Shown piece by piece: positions 23,504 through 33,200 of a stretch of 44,999 nt of DNA; the first letter of the stretch is position 1, and every line of letters starts with the position of its first letter. Below the pieces are notes generated by a model. That model ran no database searches, had not been told where the DNA came from, and saw only the letters and a program-made list of their open reading frames with translations. The position numbers and the translations under genes were made by a program. The stretch spans positions 1-44,999 of IMG/VR virus record IMGVR_UViG_3300047550_007046. One strand, 5' to 3'. Origin of the DNA: a virus.

Positions 23504-23581
23504 ATGAGAAATAAAAATTGTAATTGCGGATGTGATTGCGTTGAACATTGTGATTGTGGATGTGAGGAGTGCGACTGCTAG
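23504..23581 (+). CDS. Tiny cysteine-rich, metallothionein-like peptide
   Basis: A 25-residue frame with 9 cysteines and a histidine, arranged as NCNCGCDC, then HCDCGC and ECDC. Clustered CxC and CxxC motifs with acidic spacers are the hallmark of metallothionein-like metal-binding peptides. A GGAG site lies 6 bases before the ATG at 23504; an upstream in-frame ATG at 23492 overlaps the endolysin stop and would add four residues. It fills the 97-base gap between the endolysin and the neck gene, and its stop abuts the next ribosome-binding site (TAGGAG). Function unknown; metal storage or a structural zinc/iron cluster are possibilities. Confidence 0.6.
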   Translation: MRNKNCNCGCDCVEHCDCGCEECDC

Positions 23582-23589
23582 GAGTTTAG

Positions 23590-24495
23590 ATGGATAATGT
23601 AAAAATAAATACAAGTAAAACACTTACGCTAACATTACCATCAGACCCAGAGTCAAACTCTGTTGTCGTAGATCTATATCATGAATTTGGAGATACTGTT
23701 ATTTCAAATTCTAGTGCAACCAGAACAGCAACTGGTATATACACTATAACCTATGGTCAAAATCCATCTGGAATATATAAATTAAATTCCTCAGGCGTTC
23801 ATAAAGCAACATTTACATACACAATATCCGGGACTGAGTATACTCAGAATAAATACATAAATGTTTATGTTCCATATACTGATGAACAATCATTTATAAA
23901 TGAGTTCCCAGAACTTGAAGACTATATTGTTTCAGACTTTGATGTGTATGAGTTGAAGGCTAGAAATATTATAAATACATATTGTGGTCAAAGTTTTGAT
24001 TACTATGATAATAAATCTTTAAGTTTAGATGGAAATAACCACAATAATCTTCATTTACCAATACCTATAAGAACACTTAGAAAAGTAACTGTTGACCCAG
24101 GTGAGTCAACTGAAGAGGTGGTGCATGACTCATCTGATGCAACTTTAATTAATATTGAAAAAGTTAAAAATAATCAATCAGATTCAACATATTTTATTAG
24201 ATATAAAGCAGACTCTGAGCAGCCAACTAGAAAATTTAAAAACTACTCTACATATAAGATAGAAGGTGATTTTGGTTGGCCGTACCTTCCTGATAATGTT
24301 TCACAGGCTGCTAAGTTATTAATTGCTGATTTAGTAAGTGATGATTCTTCTTACCGTAGACACGGGATTTATAGTGTTGATATGGATATTGTTAAATGGA
24401 GAACAAAAGATTCATTTTATGAATCTACGGGTAACATCGAAGCAGATATGTTGCTGATGGATTATATGATGTTTATTATGGATTATGTTGTGTAA
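23590..24495 (+). CDS. Head-tail connector (adaptor) protein with N-terminal beta extension
   Basis: A 301-residue protein. Residues 1-100 are beta-rich (TLTLTLPSDPESNSVVVDLY and so on), resembling an Ig-like or carbohydrate-binding extension. Residues ~105-300 fit the HK97 gp6/SPP1 gp15-type adaptor: FINEFPELEDYI, a small helix bundle, a GDFGWPYLPDNVSQAAKLLI helix, and the SYRRHGIYSVDMDIVKW segment. It should bind below the portal. It is the first gene of the neck-tail series and overlaps the next gene by one base. Confidence 0.8.
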   Translation: MDNVKINTSKTLTLTLPSDPESNSVVVDLYHEFGDTVISNSSATRTATGIYTITYGQNPSGIYKLNSSGVHKATFTYTISGTEYTQNKYINVYVPYTDEQSFINEFPELEDYIVSDFDVYELKARNIINTYCGQSFDYYDNKSLSLDGNNHNNLHLPIPIRTLRKVTVDPGESTEEVVHDSSDATLINIEKVKNNQSDSTYFIRYKADSEQPTRKFKNYSTYKIEGDFGWPYLPDNVSQAAKLLIADLVSDDSSYRRHGIYSVDMDIVKWRTKDSFYESTGNIEADMLLMDYMMFIMDYVV

Positions 24496-24893
24496 TGGCT
24501 ATAAACAGATCTACATATCTAAGATGGGTGCATACTGCTGATATATACACAAGGACAACCGCTGAAAACGACGCTGGTCAGTTGGCTGTAACCTTCACTC
24601 TAGAAGAGACAGTGCCAGCTTATATACAAATTCCCACAACTCAGTCAACAGGTGGAACAATCAGACTAAATCCATATCAAGAAAATATTCAAGTGTTTGA
24701 GATGTTCGTGCCATCTCAATATCAATCTTATATTATATATAATAATCTTGTAAAAGATATAAAAGATAGATATGGAAATATTTTAGAAGCCGGACCTTTT
24801 CAAATTATTGCTATACACCCTAAATTTGGATGGAATGGCAAAAAGCATCATGTTTCATGTGTGCTAAAGAGAGAGGTTGAAAAGCGTGCTTAA
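24495..24893 (+). CDS. Head-tail stopper/joining protein
   Basis: A 132-residue protein with the pattern of neck stoppers such as SPP1 gp16 and HK97 gp7-like proteins: WVHTADIYTRTTAENDAGQL, then TVPAYIQIPTTQ and a late VKDIKDRYGNILEAGPFQII segment. It should seal the neck after DNA packaging. Its end overlaps the start of the next gene. Confidence 0.75.
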   Translation: MAINRSTYLRWVHTADIYTRTTAENDAGQLAVTFTLEETVPAYIQIPTTQSTGGTIRLNPYQENIQVFEMFVPSQYQSYIIYNNLVKDIKDRYGNILEAGPFQIIAIHPKFGWNGKKHHVSCVLKREVEKRA

Positions 24894-25170
24894 TATACAG
24901 ATATCGGGAAATTATAATAATTTAATAGATGCAATAAATATTGCTGTTCTTGATATGCTAACAGCAGTAGACCAAGCTGGTCTTCAAACTAGATCGGATA
25001 TTGAAGATCAATTTTTTCATGATGATAATAATAATGTTGATTTAAGTTATAATAAGCCTGGAGATTTTCAAATACAAATTTTATCTTCTGAAGAGATCGA
25101 TGAAAATTCAATTAATGATTGTGTTGTAAGAAATGTAAAAGATAATCTTAACTATATAAGTAGGAAGTAA
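24886..25170 (+). CDS. Hypothetical neck/tail-completion protein
   Basis: A 94-residue acidic protein with no recognised domain. One central helix (LIDAINIAVLDMLTAVDQAG) and an acidic region of DDNNN runs are visible. The position between stopper and tail terminator fits an HK97 gp10-like neck role, but it is shorter than usual. I chose the GTG at 24886 because the GAGAGAGG site is correctly spaced for it; a TTG at 24877 is too close to that site. Confidence 0.6.
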   Translation: MLNIQISGNYNNLIDAINIAVLDMLTAVDQAGLQTRSDIEDQFFHDDNNNVDLSYNKPGDFQIQILSSEEIDENSINDCVVRNVKDNLNYISRK

Positions 25171-25171
25171 T

Positions 25172-25588
25172 ATGCCGATAAGTGCTTATGATGTAAATAC
25201 ATATCTGAAGAGTGACTCTTCTATGGCAAACATTGCAGGTAAGACGATGAGTTTTTTCCCAATTGTTGCAACTGCAAGCCCAGAACCACCCTATGTCGTA
25301 TATTACTATCGACCAGGAATACCTGATGTTGAAGCCTACTGGAGTAGGTGTGATCTAATAAGGTACTCAATTTTTGACTCAGATATTGATAGAATGTATA
25401 GATTATCAGAGAGGTTTATAGATTTACTCGGATCTGGTGATCAGATTGCTCAACCTGGCGGTCTGGCTGGAAATACGGTTAGAATACAGTCTACATATAT
25501 GGTAAATTCAAGTGAATCTCCTGCTTTAGAAAAAGATGGAATATTTAGGATAAATTTAGATTTTAAAATTCTATCCGTATCAAGATAA
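25172..25588 (+). CDS. Probable tail terminator protein
   Basis: A 138-residue protein with alternating strands and a helix (DSDIDRMYRLSERFIDLLGS) after YVVYYYRPGIPDVEAYW and RCDLIRYSIFD, and a C-terminal RINLDFKILSVSR strand. This matches the size, gene order and pattern of lambda gpU/SPP1 gp17-type tail terminators, which cap the tube at its head end. It follows the neck genes and precedes the tail tube gene. Confidence 0.72.
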   Translation: MPISAYDVNTYLKSDSSMANIAGKTMSFFPIVATASPEPPYVVYYYRPGIPDVEAYWSRCDLIRYSIFDSDIDRMYRLSERFIDLLGSGDQIAQPGGLAGNTVRIQSTYMVNSSESPALEKDGIFRINLDFKILSVSR

Positions 25589-25591
25589 GTG

Positions 25592-25600
25592 TGATATTAT
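25592..25600 (+). promoter_or_regulatory. Extended -10 (TGATATTAT) for the tail-tube unit
   Basis: TGA-TATTAT ends 6 bases before the ATG at 25607, in an 18-base gap, and no Shine-Dalgarno is present. This fits the leaderless pattern of the window. It could provide separate high-level expression of the tail tube gene. Confidence 0.45.
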
Positions 25601-25606
25601 ATATAT

Positions 25607-25801
25607 ATGAAGTTTACCTGCATTACATACATTGGAAAAAATTCTACATTTTCAACAAGGGTTGATGGTAGATCATATGATTTTGAATGGCAGAAAGGTT
25701 TGGGAATAGGCAGACGAAGGGATGAGATTCATCCCAACCATGCTATAAAAATCGCCAAATGGCGTGATAAAAACGGAAAGAGGATGTTTATCCTCGAATA
25801 G
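25607..25801 (+). CDS. Small basic hypothetical protein before the tail-tube gene
   Basis: A 64-residue basic protein (KFTCITYIGKNSTFSTRVDG ... GIGRRRDEIHPNHAIKIAKW). Its small beta pattern with a FEWQKGLGIG turn recalls small phage proteins encoded between tail genes, but I cannot name a family. It is likely leaderless and ends 12 bases before the tail-tube ATG, whose AGGAGG site starts at its stop. Confidence 0.6.
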   Translation: MKFTCITYIGKNSTFSTRVDGRSYDFEWQKGLGIGRRRDEIHPNHAIKIAKWRDKNGKRMFILE

Positions 25802-25813
25802 GAGGAATTAAAA

Positions 25814-26395
25814 ATGGCAGTTAATGTTTCGAACATTGTGGTTGGCGAGGCTACTTTAAAAATTGGAGACTCTGCTGATGCAACAAGCTTAGCGGCAATG
25901 GACGGTTTTGACGACATTGGGGCAACTCAGAATGGTGTTGAAATCACATGGGAGCCTGATATGGTTGATATTGAGATCGATCAGTATGGCGATGCTGCGA
26001 AGTTGATTCAGTCGAAAGTTAAGGTTATGGTTAAGACCACGCTTGCAGAAGCGACTCTTAACAACCTGGCTCTCGCTTGGAACTATGATTCTGTCGGTGC
26101 TACGACTACCGACATTCTTGCTAATAACGATGGTGCCAACACTAAGACTTTCATGTTCGGTGTTCAGAGTGTGTTCCCGTATGAGAAGGCTCTTGTTATT
26201 ACTGGATCAGCCCCTGGTTCTGACGCTTCAACCACAAAGACTCGTAAGTTCTATACAAAGCGAGCCGTTTCGATGGCTTCGACTGCTCTTACGATGAAAA
26301 GAGCAGAGGCTTCTGTGTTCGCAGTTGAATTCAGAATTCTCCCGAAGACTGAAGATGCTGGCTATGAGTATGGAAAGATTGTTGATCAGATCTAA
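25814..26395 (+). CDS. Major tail (tube) protein
   Basis: A 193-residue protein with the beta-barrel pattern of siphovirus tail-tube proteins: an N-terminal GEATLKIGDSADATSLAAMD element, TQNGVEITWEPDMVDIEIDQ, then KVMVKTTLAEATLNNLALAW, and a late REF-type strand (SVFAVEFRILP). It should stack into hexameric rings that form the ~450 nm tube predicted from the tape measure. Its codon use is like the capsid gene (CGT, GTT, more G/C), as expected for a very abundant protein. A strong terminator follows. Confidence 0.87.
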   Translation: MAVNVSNIVVGEATLKIGDSADATSLAAMDGFDDIGATQNGVEITWEPDMVDIEIDQYGDAAKLIQSKVKVMVKTTLAEATLNNLALAWNYDSVGATTTDILANNDGANTKTFMFGVQSVFPYEKALVITGSAPGSDASTTKTRKFYTKRAVSMASTALTMKRAEASVFAVEFRILPKTEDAGYEYGKIVDQI

Positions 26396-26409
26396 TTAAT
26401 TTAGATTGT

Positions 26410-26439
26410 AAAAAAGCCTAGGTTTCCCTAGGCTTTTTT
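26410..26439 (+). terminator. Rho-independent terminator after the tail-tube gene
   Basis: A 12-base stem (AAAAAGCCTAGG / CCTAGGCTTTTT) with a TTTC loop, followed by a further T and an A/T-rich tail. It separates the highly expressed tube gene from the tail chaperone and tape measure. Confidence 0.88.
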
Positions 26440-26473
26440 ATATATATAGATCTTATCTAAATATTGCTTACAT

Positions 26474-26524
26474 GAAAGGCTTTCAATCCTATGGTATGAT
26501 ATACTATATGATTGAGAGCCTTTC
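26474..26524. repeat. 15-base inverted repeat flanking the tail-chaperone promoter
   Basis: The arms GAAAGGCTTTCAATC (26474-26488) and GATTGAGAGCCTTTC (26510-26524) pair at 14 of 15 positions around a 21-base loop that holds the extended -10 TGGTATGAT. Read-through RNA would form a long hairpin, but RNA started at this promoter (expected near 26507) would lack the left arm. This could let read-through and newly started messages behave differently, or the repeat could be a DNA operator. Confidence 0.6.
26492..26500 (+). promoter_or_regulatory. Extended -10 promoter (TGGTATGAT) for chaperone and tape measure
   Basis: It has the same TGG element as at 4019 and 12277. The expected start is near 26507, giving a ~44-base leader with an AGGAGG site before the TTG start at 26551, so this unit is not leaderless. 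Confidence 0.5.
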
Positions 26525-26550
26525 TCAATTATTACCTATAGGAGGATATT

Positions 26551-26853
26551 TTGACTAAGAATAAGGATCTATTTGCTGGCACGGAAATCGTATTCGCAGA
26601 TGGAAAAAGTAGAGTAATTAAGCCTTTAACTATTAGACAACTTCGTAAGTTTATGAAGATAGTTAAAGATCTTAACACTGAGGCCGGTATTACTGATGAT
26701 GATATTGATATCATGGTTGAAGCCGCTGCAGTGGCGTTGGCTACAGTTGAGCCTGATTTAGCAGAAGATACTGATGCCCTTGAAGACATCTTAGATCTTC
26801 GTTCATTCGGTGAACTGATGTCAGCGGCAATGGGTTCAGACCCTTCCTTGTAG
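26551..26853 (+). CDS. Tail assembly chaperone, short form (G-like)
   Basis: A 100-residue protein encoded directly before the tape measure. It has an alpha/beta N-terminus (AGTEIVFADGKSRVIKPLTI, RQLRKFMKIVKDL) and an acidic helical part (TDDDIDIMVEAAAVALATVE), as in lambda gpG-type chaperones that guide tape-measure folding and tail assembly. The start is TTG with a strong AGGAGG. A fraction of ribosomes should shift frame before the stop at 26851 to make a longer form ending at 27179. The stop is immediately followed by GC-rich sequence. Confidence 0.82.
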   Translation: MTKNKDLFAGTEIVFADGKSRVIKPLTIRQLRKFMKIVKDLNTEAGITDDDIDIMVEAAAVALATVEPDLAEDTDALEDILDLRSFGELMSAAMGSDPSL

Positions 26854-27179
26854 GCGAGGAGGGGGTAGACACAGGTACGCCTTGGGAAGACCTACCCCTC
26901 CTCAAATACGAATCTGAAATTTTTGTAAAAACAGGTGCTTGGAATAGCCTTGAACATCTTGAATCATCATTAATATTAAATGAGTTATTTTTATTATATA
27001 GAGCTTGTATGAATGAAACAAGTGTCTCTATGAAGATAGCCGCAGCATCCCAAGGTGCTGAAGTTGATTTCAATGATGACTGGTATGACGATGATTATGA
27101 AAAGAAAGAGAATGTCCTATCTGGATTTGAGATTAAACATATGCCAATAGGCTTGGGATATGAAGTTATTTCTGAATAA
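26814..27179 (+). CDS. Tail assembly chaperone, frameshift extension (T-like)
   Basis: An open frame in -1 phase relative to the chaperone gene. It has no own start or ribosome-binding site and runs from the overlap to a TAA at 27177-27179. It encodes PFLVGEEGVDTGTPWEDLP followed by a ~90-residue helical and acidic domain (GAWNSLEHLESSLILNELFL ... DDWYDDDYEKKE). The phase, position and size match the gpGT arrangement conserved in siphoviruses, so the full product would be a G-T fusion of about 209 residues. The frame would otherwise leave a 364-base gap without a gene before the tape measure. Confidence 0.75.
   Translation, partial: TDVSGNGFRPFLVGEEGVDTGTPWEDLPLLKYESEIFVKTGAWNSLEHLESSLILNELFLLYRACMNETSVSMKIAAASQGAEVDFNDDWYDDDYEKKENVLSGFEIKHMPIGLGYEVISE
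26841..26847 (+). other. Candidate -1 frameshift slippery site (CCCTTCC)
   Basis: The only window for a -1 shift is 26814-26853: the -1 frame has a stop at 26811-26813, and the 0 frame stops at 26851. Within it, C-CCT-TCC at 26841 is correctly phased. Pro tRNA can re-pair on CCC, but Ser tRNA on TTC would need a mid-codon G-U pair, so the site is non-canonical. GGGTTCA (26832) is a poorer alternative. Confidence 0.4.
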
Positions 27180-27229
27180 ATATTGCTTTTATGATGTAAT
27201 TATGTAATAATTAATATTTGGTAGACAAT

Positions 27230-30200
27230 ATGGCTGAAGATTTTGAGTATAAAGTCCGTGCGCACTTACAAGATGACGTTTCAGCGGCACTCAGAAGTAT
27301 GTCACAGCAAACGCAAGCTGCATTTGCTTCTATTGCATCAAGCGCAAGGGCTGCTGCAAGTGCTCAAAAAACACTAGCAAATCAAACAAAAGAAGTAAAT
27401 AAAGTATTTAATACACAACAAAGTTCAAATACTACAACAGCCAAAAGTTTCCAAAATTTAACAACAAATATTGTTACATTAAATAGAGTATTTCAACAGG
27501 CAAGAAATAATGCAAGAGTCTTGCAAGAGCAATTAAAAGGCGTTCAGGCTAGAATTGCTGATCTTGAAAAGCAGCAAAAGAGGGCAATTAAAAACCCTCT
27601 TCTTTCTGCCTTATCTCCCGCTGACATTCAGAAAAATATTAACTCCCTAAGACAGCAGGAAAGGGAGATGAAGGCTCTTCAAAGTTCTTACAATGCATTT
27701 AGCACTGTTCGAATGAGAACACAGCTTGCGCTATTAAATAAAGATATAGGATTAGTAGGAAATTCTCTTATTAATTTTGGTAAAAACTTAAACTACGTTG
27801 GAAGAAACTTAACATTCGCTTTAACAATTCCAATAATGAGTTTTGTTAATTATGGAATTAACAATTTAAGAAAACTAGACAAGGAAGTAGTTAGAACTAG
27901 AAAAATTCTTGATGATGCTTTTGCAACGCCAGAAGCCTTAGATACTTTTATGAAAGATCTTGGCGATCAACTGGATATTCTATCATTTAAGTCCACAGAT
28001 AACTATAAATCTTTAGGTATAGCAAGAGAACTTGTACAAGGGCTTGCTGCTGACTTTGCGCAGTTGGGTGTTCAACCAGAACAAATATTTAGCCTTGTTA
28101 GATTAAGCGCAGAACTTGAAAAAATTGGTGATGTTGATATTACTGTTGCAAAAGATTTCGTTACATCAGCATATCAGCAATCAATTAGATTGCAGACAAC
28201 CATGGCAAGTATGGCCGGCAATTTCATAGATACAGCAACTATGAATGAAAGAGCAATACAAATGATTACTGGATCTTTGTATTCACTAAACGTCATTGAG
28301 AATAAAACTGTTCTGTCTTTGAAAAATATTGCTGACGCATTCCCAGAAATGCAAGGTGTTGCAACGACATTTGGATTAACAATGCTTGAAGCCGGTGCAT
28401 TCCTTGCGCCAATGGTTGCTGCTGGATTTGAACTTGGTGCATCTGCTAACTCATTTAAAGTATCACTGCAAAGAATTGTTGCCCCAACAAAACAAAATAA
28501 AGAAATGGTTGGGGAGTTATCTAAAGCCCTAGGCGAGGACTTCCAATTCCAAGCTGGAATTGGAATAGATACAATTGATAAGTTGGTCGATGGGTTCATG
28601 GCTCTTGAAAGAAGTGGCTACGGAACGCAGGGCGCTCTTGAATTTTTTGCAAGATTATTTGGCGTTCGTCAAGGTCCAAGAATGGAGCAATCTTTAAGAC
28701 AACTTGGCATATTTAAACAGGCCTTAGGTGATATGTCAACAGACACTAGTTTTATATTTAGAAATATAACTAGTAATATAAATAAAGAATTACAAAAAAT
28801 TGGAATTCCAAAAACATTTACTGCAACTTCCTTAGAATCAATTGGAGAAATTGCAAGATATACTGCTGAAATAGAACAAAAAGGTGGATTACAATCTCAA
28901 AAGGTTTTAGACGCAATTAATCGTGGTCAAGCAAAGTCTGTTGAAGAACTACAGGCAAAATATGGAGATTTCTATAAGTATATCATTAATGAATCTGGAA
29001 AGGTGATTGCTGTACAGGCACTCGGTCCAGAGCAGGCTAAGTTGATTTATGAGAAAGAATTGGCGGCGGCAAATAATACCGTTGAGGCAAAATTGGCAAG
29101 ATCTAGAGAGACATTTAAAAGCTTCTCTAGACAGATAGTTCCAATATTCGTAGATATAATAGAAGCAATACTTCCTACACTACAAAAATTTACCAATTGG
29201 GTTGCTAATTTACCACAATCATCAAAAGCTTTAATTGGTTTAGGATTAGCATTTGTAGCATTATCTGGTCCAATGACAACAGTTGTTGCAATTGGATCGC
29301 AATTAGCAGGCATATTCTTAAAATTAACAACTGGTCTAATGCCAAAAATTTCTAGACTTTTTAGAATGCCATCAATACTTGCAAATGGTCTTGGAGAAAC
29401 TGCAAGAGGGGTTGGGCTTGCTGGTACAAGGTTGACTGGGTTTGGGAGAATTTTAGATTCTGTAGGTAGCAAATTCCCAAGATTTAGCAAACTACTTGAT
29501 ACTGCATTTATGGGATTTCCTAGATATAGAAATGACATGCTTAAATTTGGAGATACATTTGTAAAATTTGGTTCTCAAAGAGGTTTGTTATTAAATAATA
29601 TTTTTAGAAGTCTTCTGCCACCAACTGTTGACGAAAGAGACATTAGTCAAATATCTAATTGGATTCTTGAATTGACTGGCGAATCACTTGGTCGCAATAA
29701 AGGAAGAATGCGACCACTTCAAACACAAATGGGTGCAATGTTTAGAAGAATATTTTCAGGTATGGGTATTGATCCATTTGGAGAAGTGGCAGAATCAGTT
29801 TCTAGTTTAAATACAGTTGAAAATAATTTAATACAGACAATGCTTGGAGCAGGAGCTGCAATAGATAATCAAAGTAAAAAAACAACTAGAAAAGCAAAAG
29901 CAACTACTGTTTTAAAACAAAAATTATCTGATCTGAAAGATGAAGAAAGAAAAGTTATTAGTGTTGTTGATCAAGCAGGCGATTCTATATCTGGTGATGA
30001 CACCTCTACAAAGACAAAGACTGGTCGTCGCAAACCAAGAGGACCGGCCCCAATTGTATTACCTGGTACACCATATGAACAAGCAGTAAGAGCACAATTC
30101 CCAGATATTGATAAAAAAGTAAAAGATAATTTAACAAAATTACAAGTAAAAGCATTAACAGAGCAGGCAAATAAAGCCGGCGAACTTACCGTTGAACAAA

Positions 30201-33200
30201 TACTAAATCCAGTCGCTAAGGCAGTTCAGTCTCCCATTGATCAGTTGGTTGAGGCAAAAGATAAAATGCTAGCAGAACTTGCTGGTCTACAAAGAAAGGG
30301 ACCATCCTCTATAGAAAAGAGAATGGAAAAACTTGCAAATCTTGCAAGAAGTCTTGGTCTATCGCCATCAAGGGCAAGTGGTGTTCTTTTTGATTTTGCT
30401 GAAGCAGCAGACGCAATGATATCTAAACCTGTCAAGGCTATTGAAAAGGTTTCAAAACTTGCTCCTCTTACAAAAGAGTCAATACTAGAAGCATTTGATA
30501 AATCAAATGTTTCTGTTCGTGCACTCGGTAGAGAGGTCTCCGAAGGAACGATCAGAGCACAACAAATTATTGCAGAAAAACTCGGCTCAATGGGTCTAAC
30601 ATTCCAGAATGAAACACTAAAAGATATTATAGACTCAATAAGCACAGGAAAAGCTTTTGATCTTGCAAGCATTATTGAAAGATTAGAAATGGGTAAAAAA
30701 GTCACAAAGAGACAATGGTCTGATCTGTGGCAAGGTATACCTCGTGGTGCAACTAGATCAAAACTATTAAGTGCAGATATTAGGGGTGACATTCAAGAGG
30801 CTATTTTAAATGATAAAAGAATTAAAAAAGCAACTAGACAAATAACAGGCACTAGGGAAGATTGGGCAATAAGAGCAACTCGTGATTTATTTGAAGATTT
30901 TGATGAGGGTACTGTAAAGGATTTTGTTGATCGCATAAAAACTCTTGAAGAGCAATATAAATCTGATCCAAAAATGCTCAGAAAGATTAGAGAATTGGGT
31001 AGGGCGGTTGTTCTAAGAACGAGTGGCCCCGGTTATCAGACATACCTAACACCAGAAAGAAAAGCATTAAAGGGTATAGAGCTTCGACCTGAATCAATAC
31101 AGATGGCTGAAAAAATTAGAACAGAAATAGATAGAAAAGAAAAAATATTATTTGATCTACTTACTAAATCAGAAAGTGAAGCCGTTAAAAGAGTATCCTC
31201 ATGGCAACCTAGATCAATGCAGCAAATGTTAGAAGATCTAAGTAGAGGTATAACAACTGCAAGAGAGGGAGCCACTGAAGCCGAAACAAAAGCTGTAAGC
31301 GGAGTGACAAGTCGATATAGCCAAAGAATAATTAAAATTAGAGATGAACTTAATACATTAAAAAATCAACTTGATTTGTATGCAAATCCCGCGTCAACAA
31401 TATATGCAAGAAATATGCCTATACCAAGAAATCTGCAAGAACTAGAGGATATTGCATCAGGTATAGGTCGAATGGATTCGGGAGCAGGTGCTACTGGTGC
31501 TGTCCTAGAGGATGTTGTAAAAGGAAGAGATGCTACGGGATTCAGGGATACAGCATTGCAGGCTGTTGAAATAGCAAGACTTGAAAGAGAAGGAAAATTT
31601 AGCCTAGGAACAATTCCACAATCTGATGTTACAAGATCTCGCGGTAGAAATATAAGGGATCTTATATTGAGAAGAAGAAAACTCAATATGATGGATAAGG
31701 GTAGATTCTTAACAAAGAAATTTGGTATGGATAAGATAATAAGACTATTTGATACTAGGCTTATGTCAATAGGACCAATTGCAGGAATTCTTGCTGCAAT
31801 GACAGCAATGAGTGAAGCACCTGGTGGAATTATTTCTAAGATTTTCGGTGGTGCTGGCGCTGGCGGAATGATGATGGCAGCCGGTGGTGGCATTGATAAG
31901 AATGCATTACAGAAAACACTGCTTGATGAAGTTGTAAAGAGAAGAGGACTTAAAGGCGATCAGGCAAAGAAATTAAAGAAAACAATTCTTGATAAATTTA
32001 AAGCCGCTGGTCTTGATGATTGGCTAACAATTCTTAATAAGCCAGTTGATGAACTAGGTGACTCGTTTAAAGATGTTATTGCAAATCTTAAAGGCGTTGG
32101 TGAAGATATGCCAGGCGCAAAGCAGTCTGCTAAGAAATTAGTTGAAAAACTTAAAGGTACTGGTACTCAATTAAAGAATGGAGTAAGGGAATCTGCAGAA
32201 AAGGTCGCAACCTTAATTGATAAGACATTGGCTGATCCTGATTATCTTGATAATCTAATTAACAAAATTCCAAAACAAGCACAAGATGCCGCTGAACGCA
32301 GCGCTCAAAAGGCAAAAGATGGTGTTGTAACACCAAGAGGTCGCACAAAGGGACCAGTTACACCACAAACAGAAAAGCGAAGAGCAAGACAAGATGCTGC
32401 AAAAGCTAGAGCAGAAAAAGCCGTTGCTAATGAAATCGAAGAATCGGTAACTGAGGTTGCTGAGGACACTTCTGAAAAGGTTGTTGTTGAGTCAAAATCA
32501 AAGAAGAAAGGCAATAAGGCAGTTTCAGAACCAGCTGCGGCATCTGTTATTATCGATGTTGAAGAAACGACAGCGAGAACAGAAGTTACTGTAGCAAAAA
32601 CAATAAAAGATGATCTCTGTGAATTAACAGACGATGTAAAGCGACAGATTATTGCTGGTTTAATGGCTGTACATGGAATCCCAGGTGTAGCGCAGGAGGC
32701 AGTCGCTGAAACTGTTATTGAACTTAAATTAGCAGAAGAAGAACTTGAGGCTGTAATGGCTAAAAAGTTTGATCATTTAAGTGATAAATATACTTCTCAA
32801 TATGTTGCTTTAATGACTGCTCTAGGTAGCGGAGGTGGAATGATACCTCCTATTTCTCCAAAAACTATAGAAGGAGCCGCTGGTGGATTTTTTTCCCGTA
32901 GTGTTAATAAGTTTATGGGAACAGCAAAAGGAATTGTCTTTTCACCGCTTACAAGCGTAGCGAAGGCGGCTGGTGGTGCTGCGGTAGCCCTTGGAACTTT
33001 TGGTAAAGTTCTCTCATTCCTGCCATTTGGAAGACAAATTTCAGCAGGCTTAATAAATAGAGGAACAGCGTCAATTAAAACATCAGGTGCAGTAAGGGAA
33101 TCAGTCCTAAATAAACTAATCCCAGATCCTAGTGCAAAGATGGGGCGTTGGAGTAAAATTCTAAAGACAGCCACCGCAGATATAGCAGGAGCCGGGGCGG

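Noticed and set aside
30241-31893. Antisense frames of 175-183 codons inside the tape measure gene
   Set aside because: The plus-strand tape measure is continuous and convincing; the antisense frames lack start signals and arise from AT-rich, Lys/Glu-rich coding sequence.
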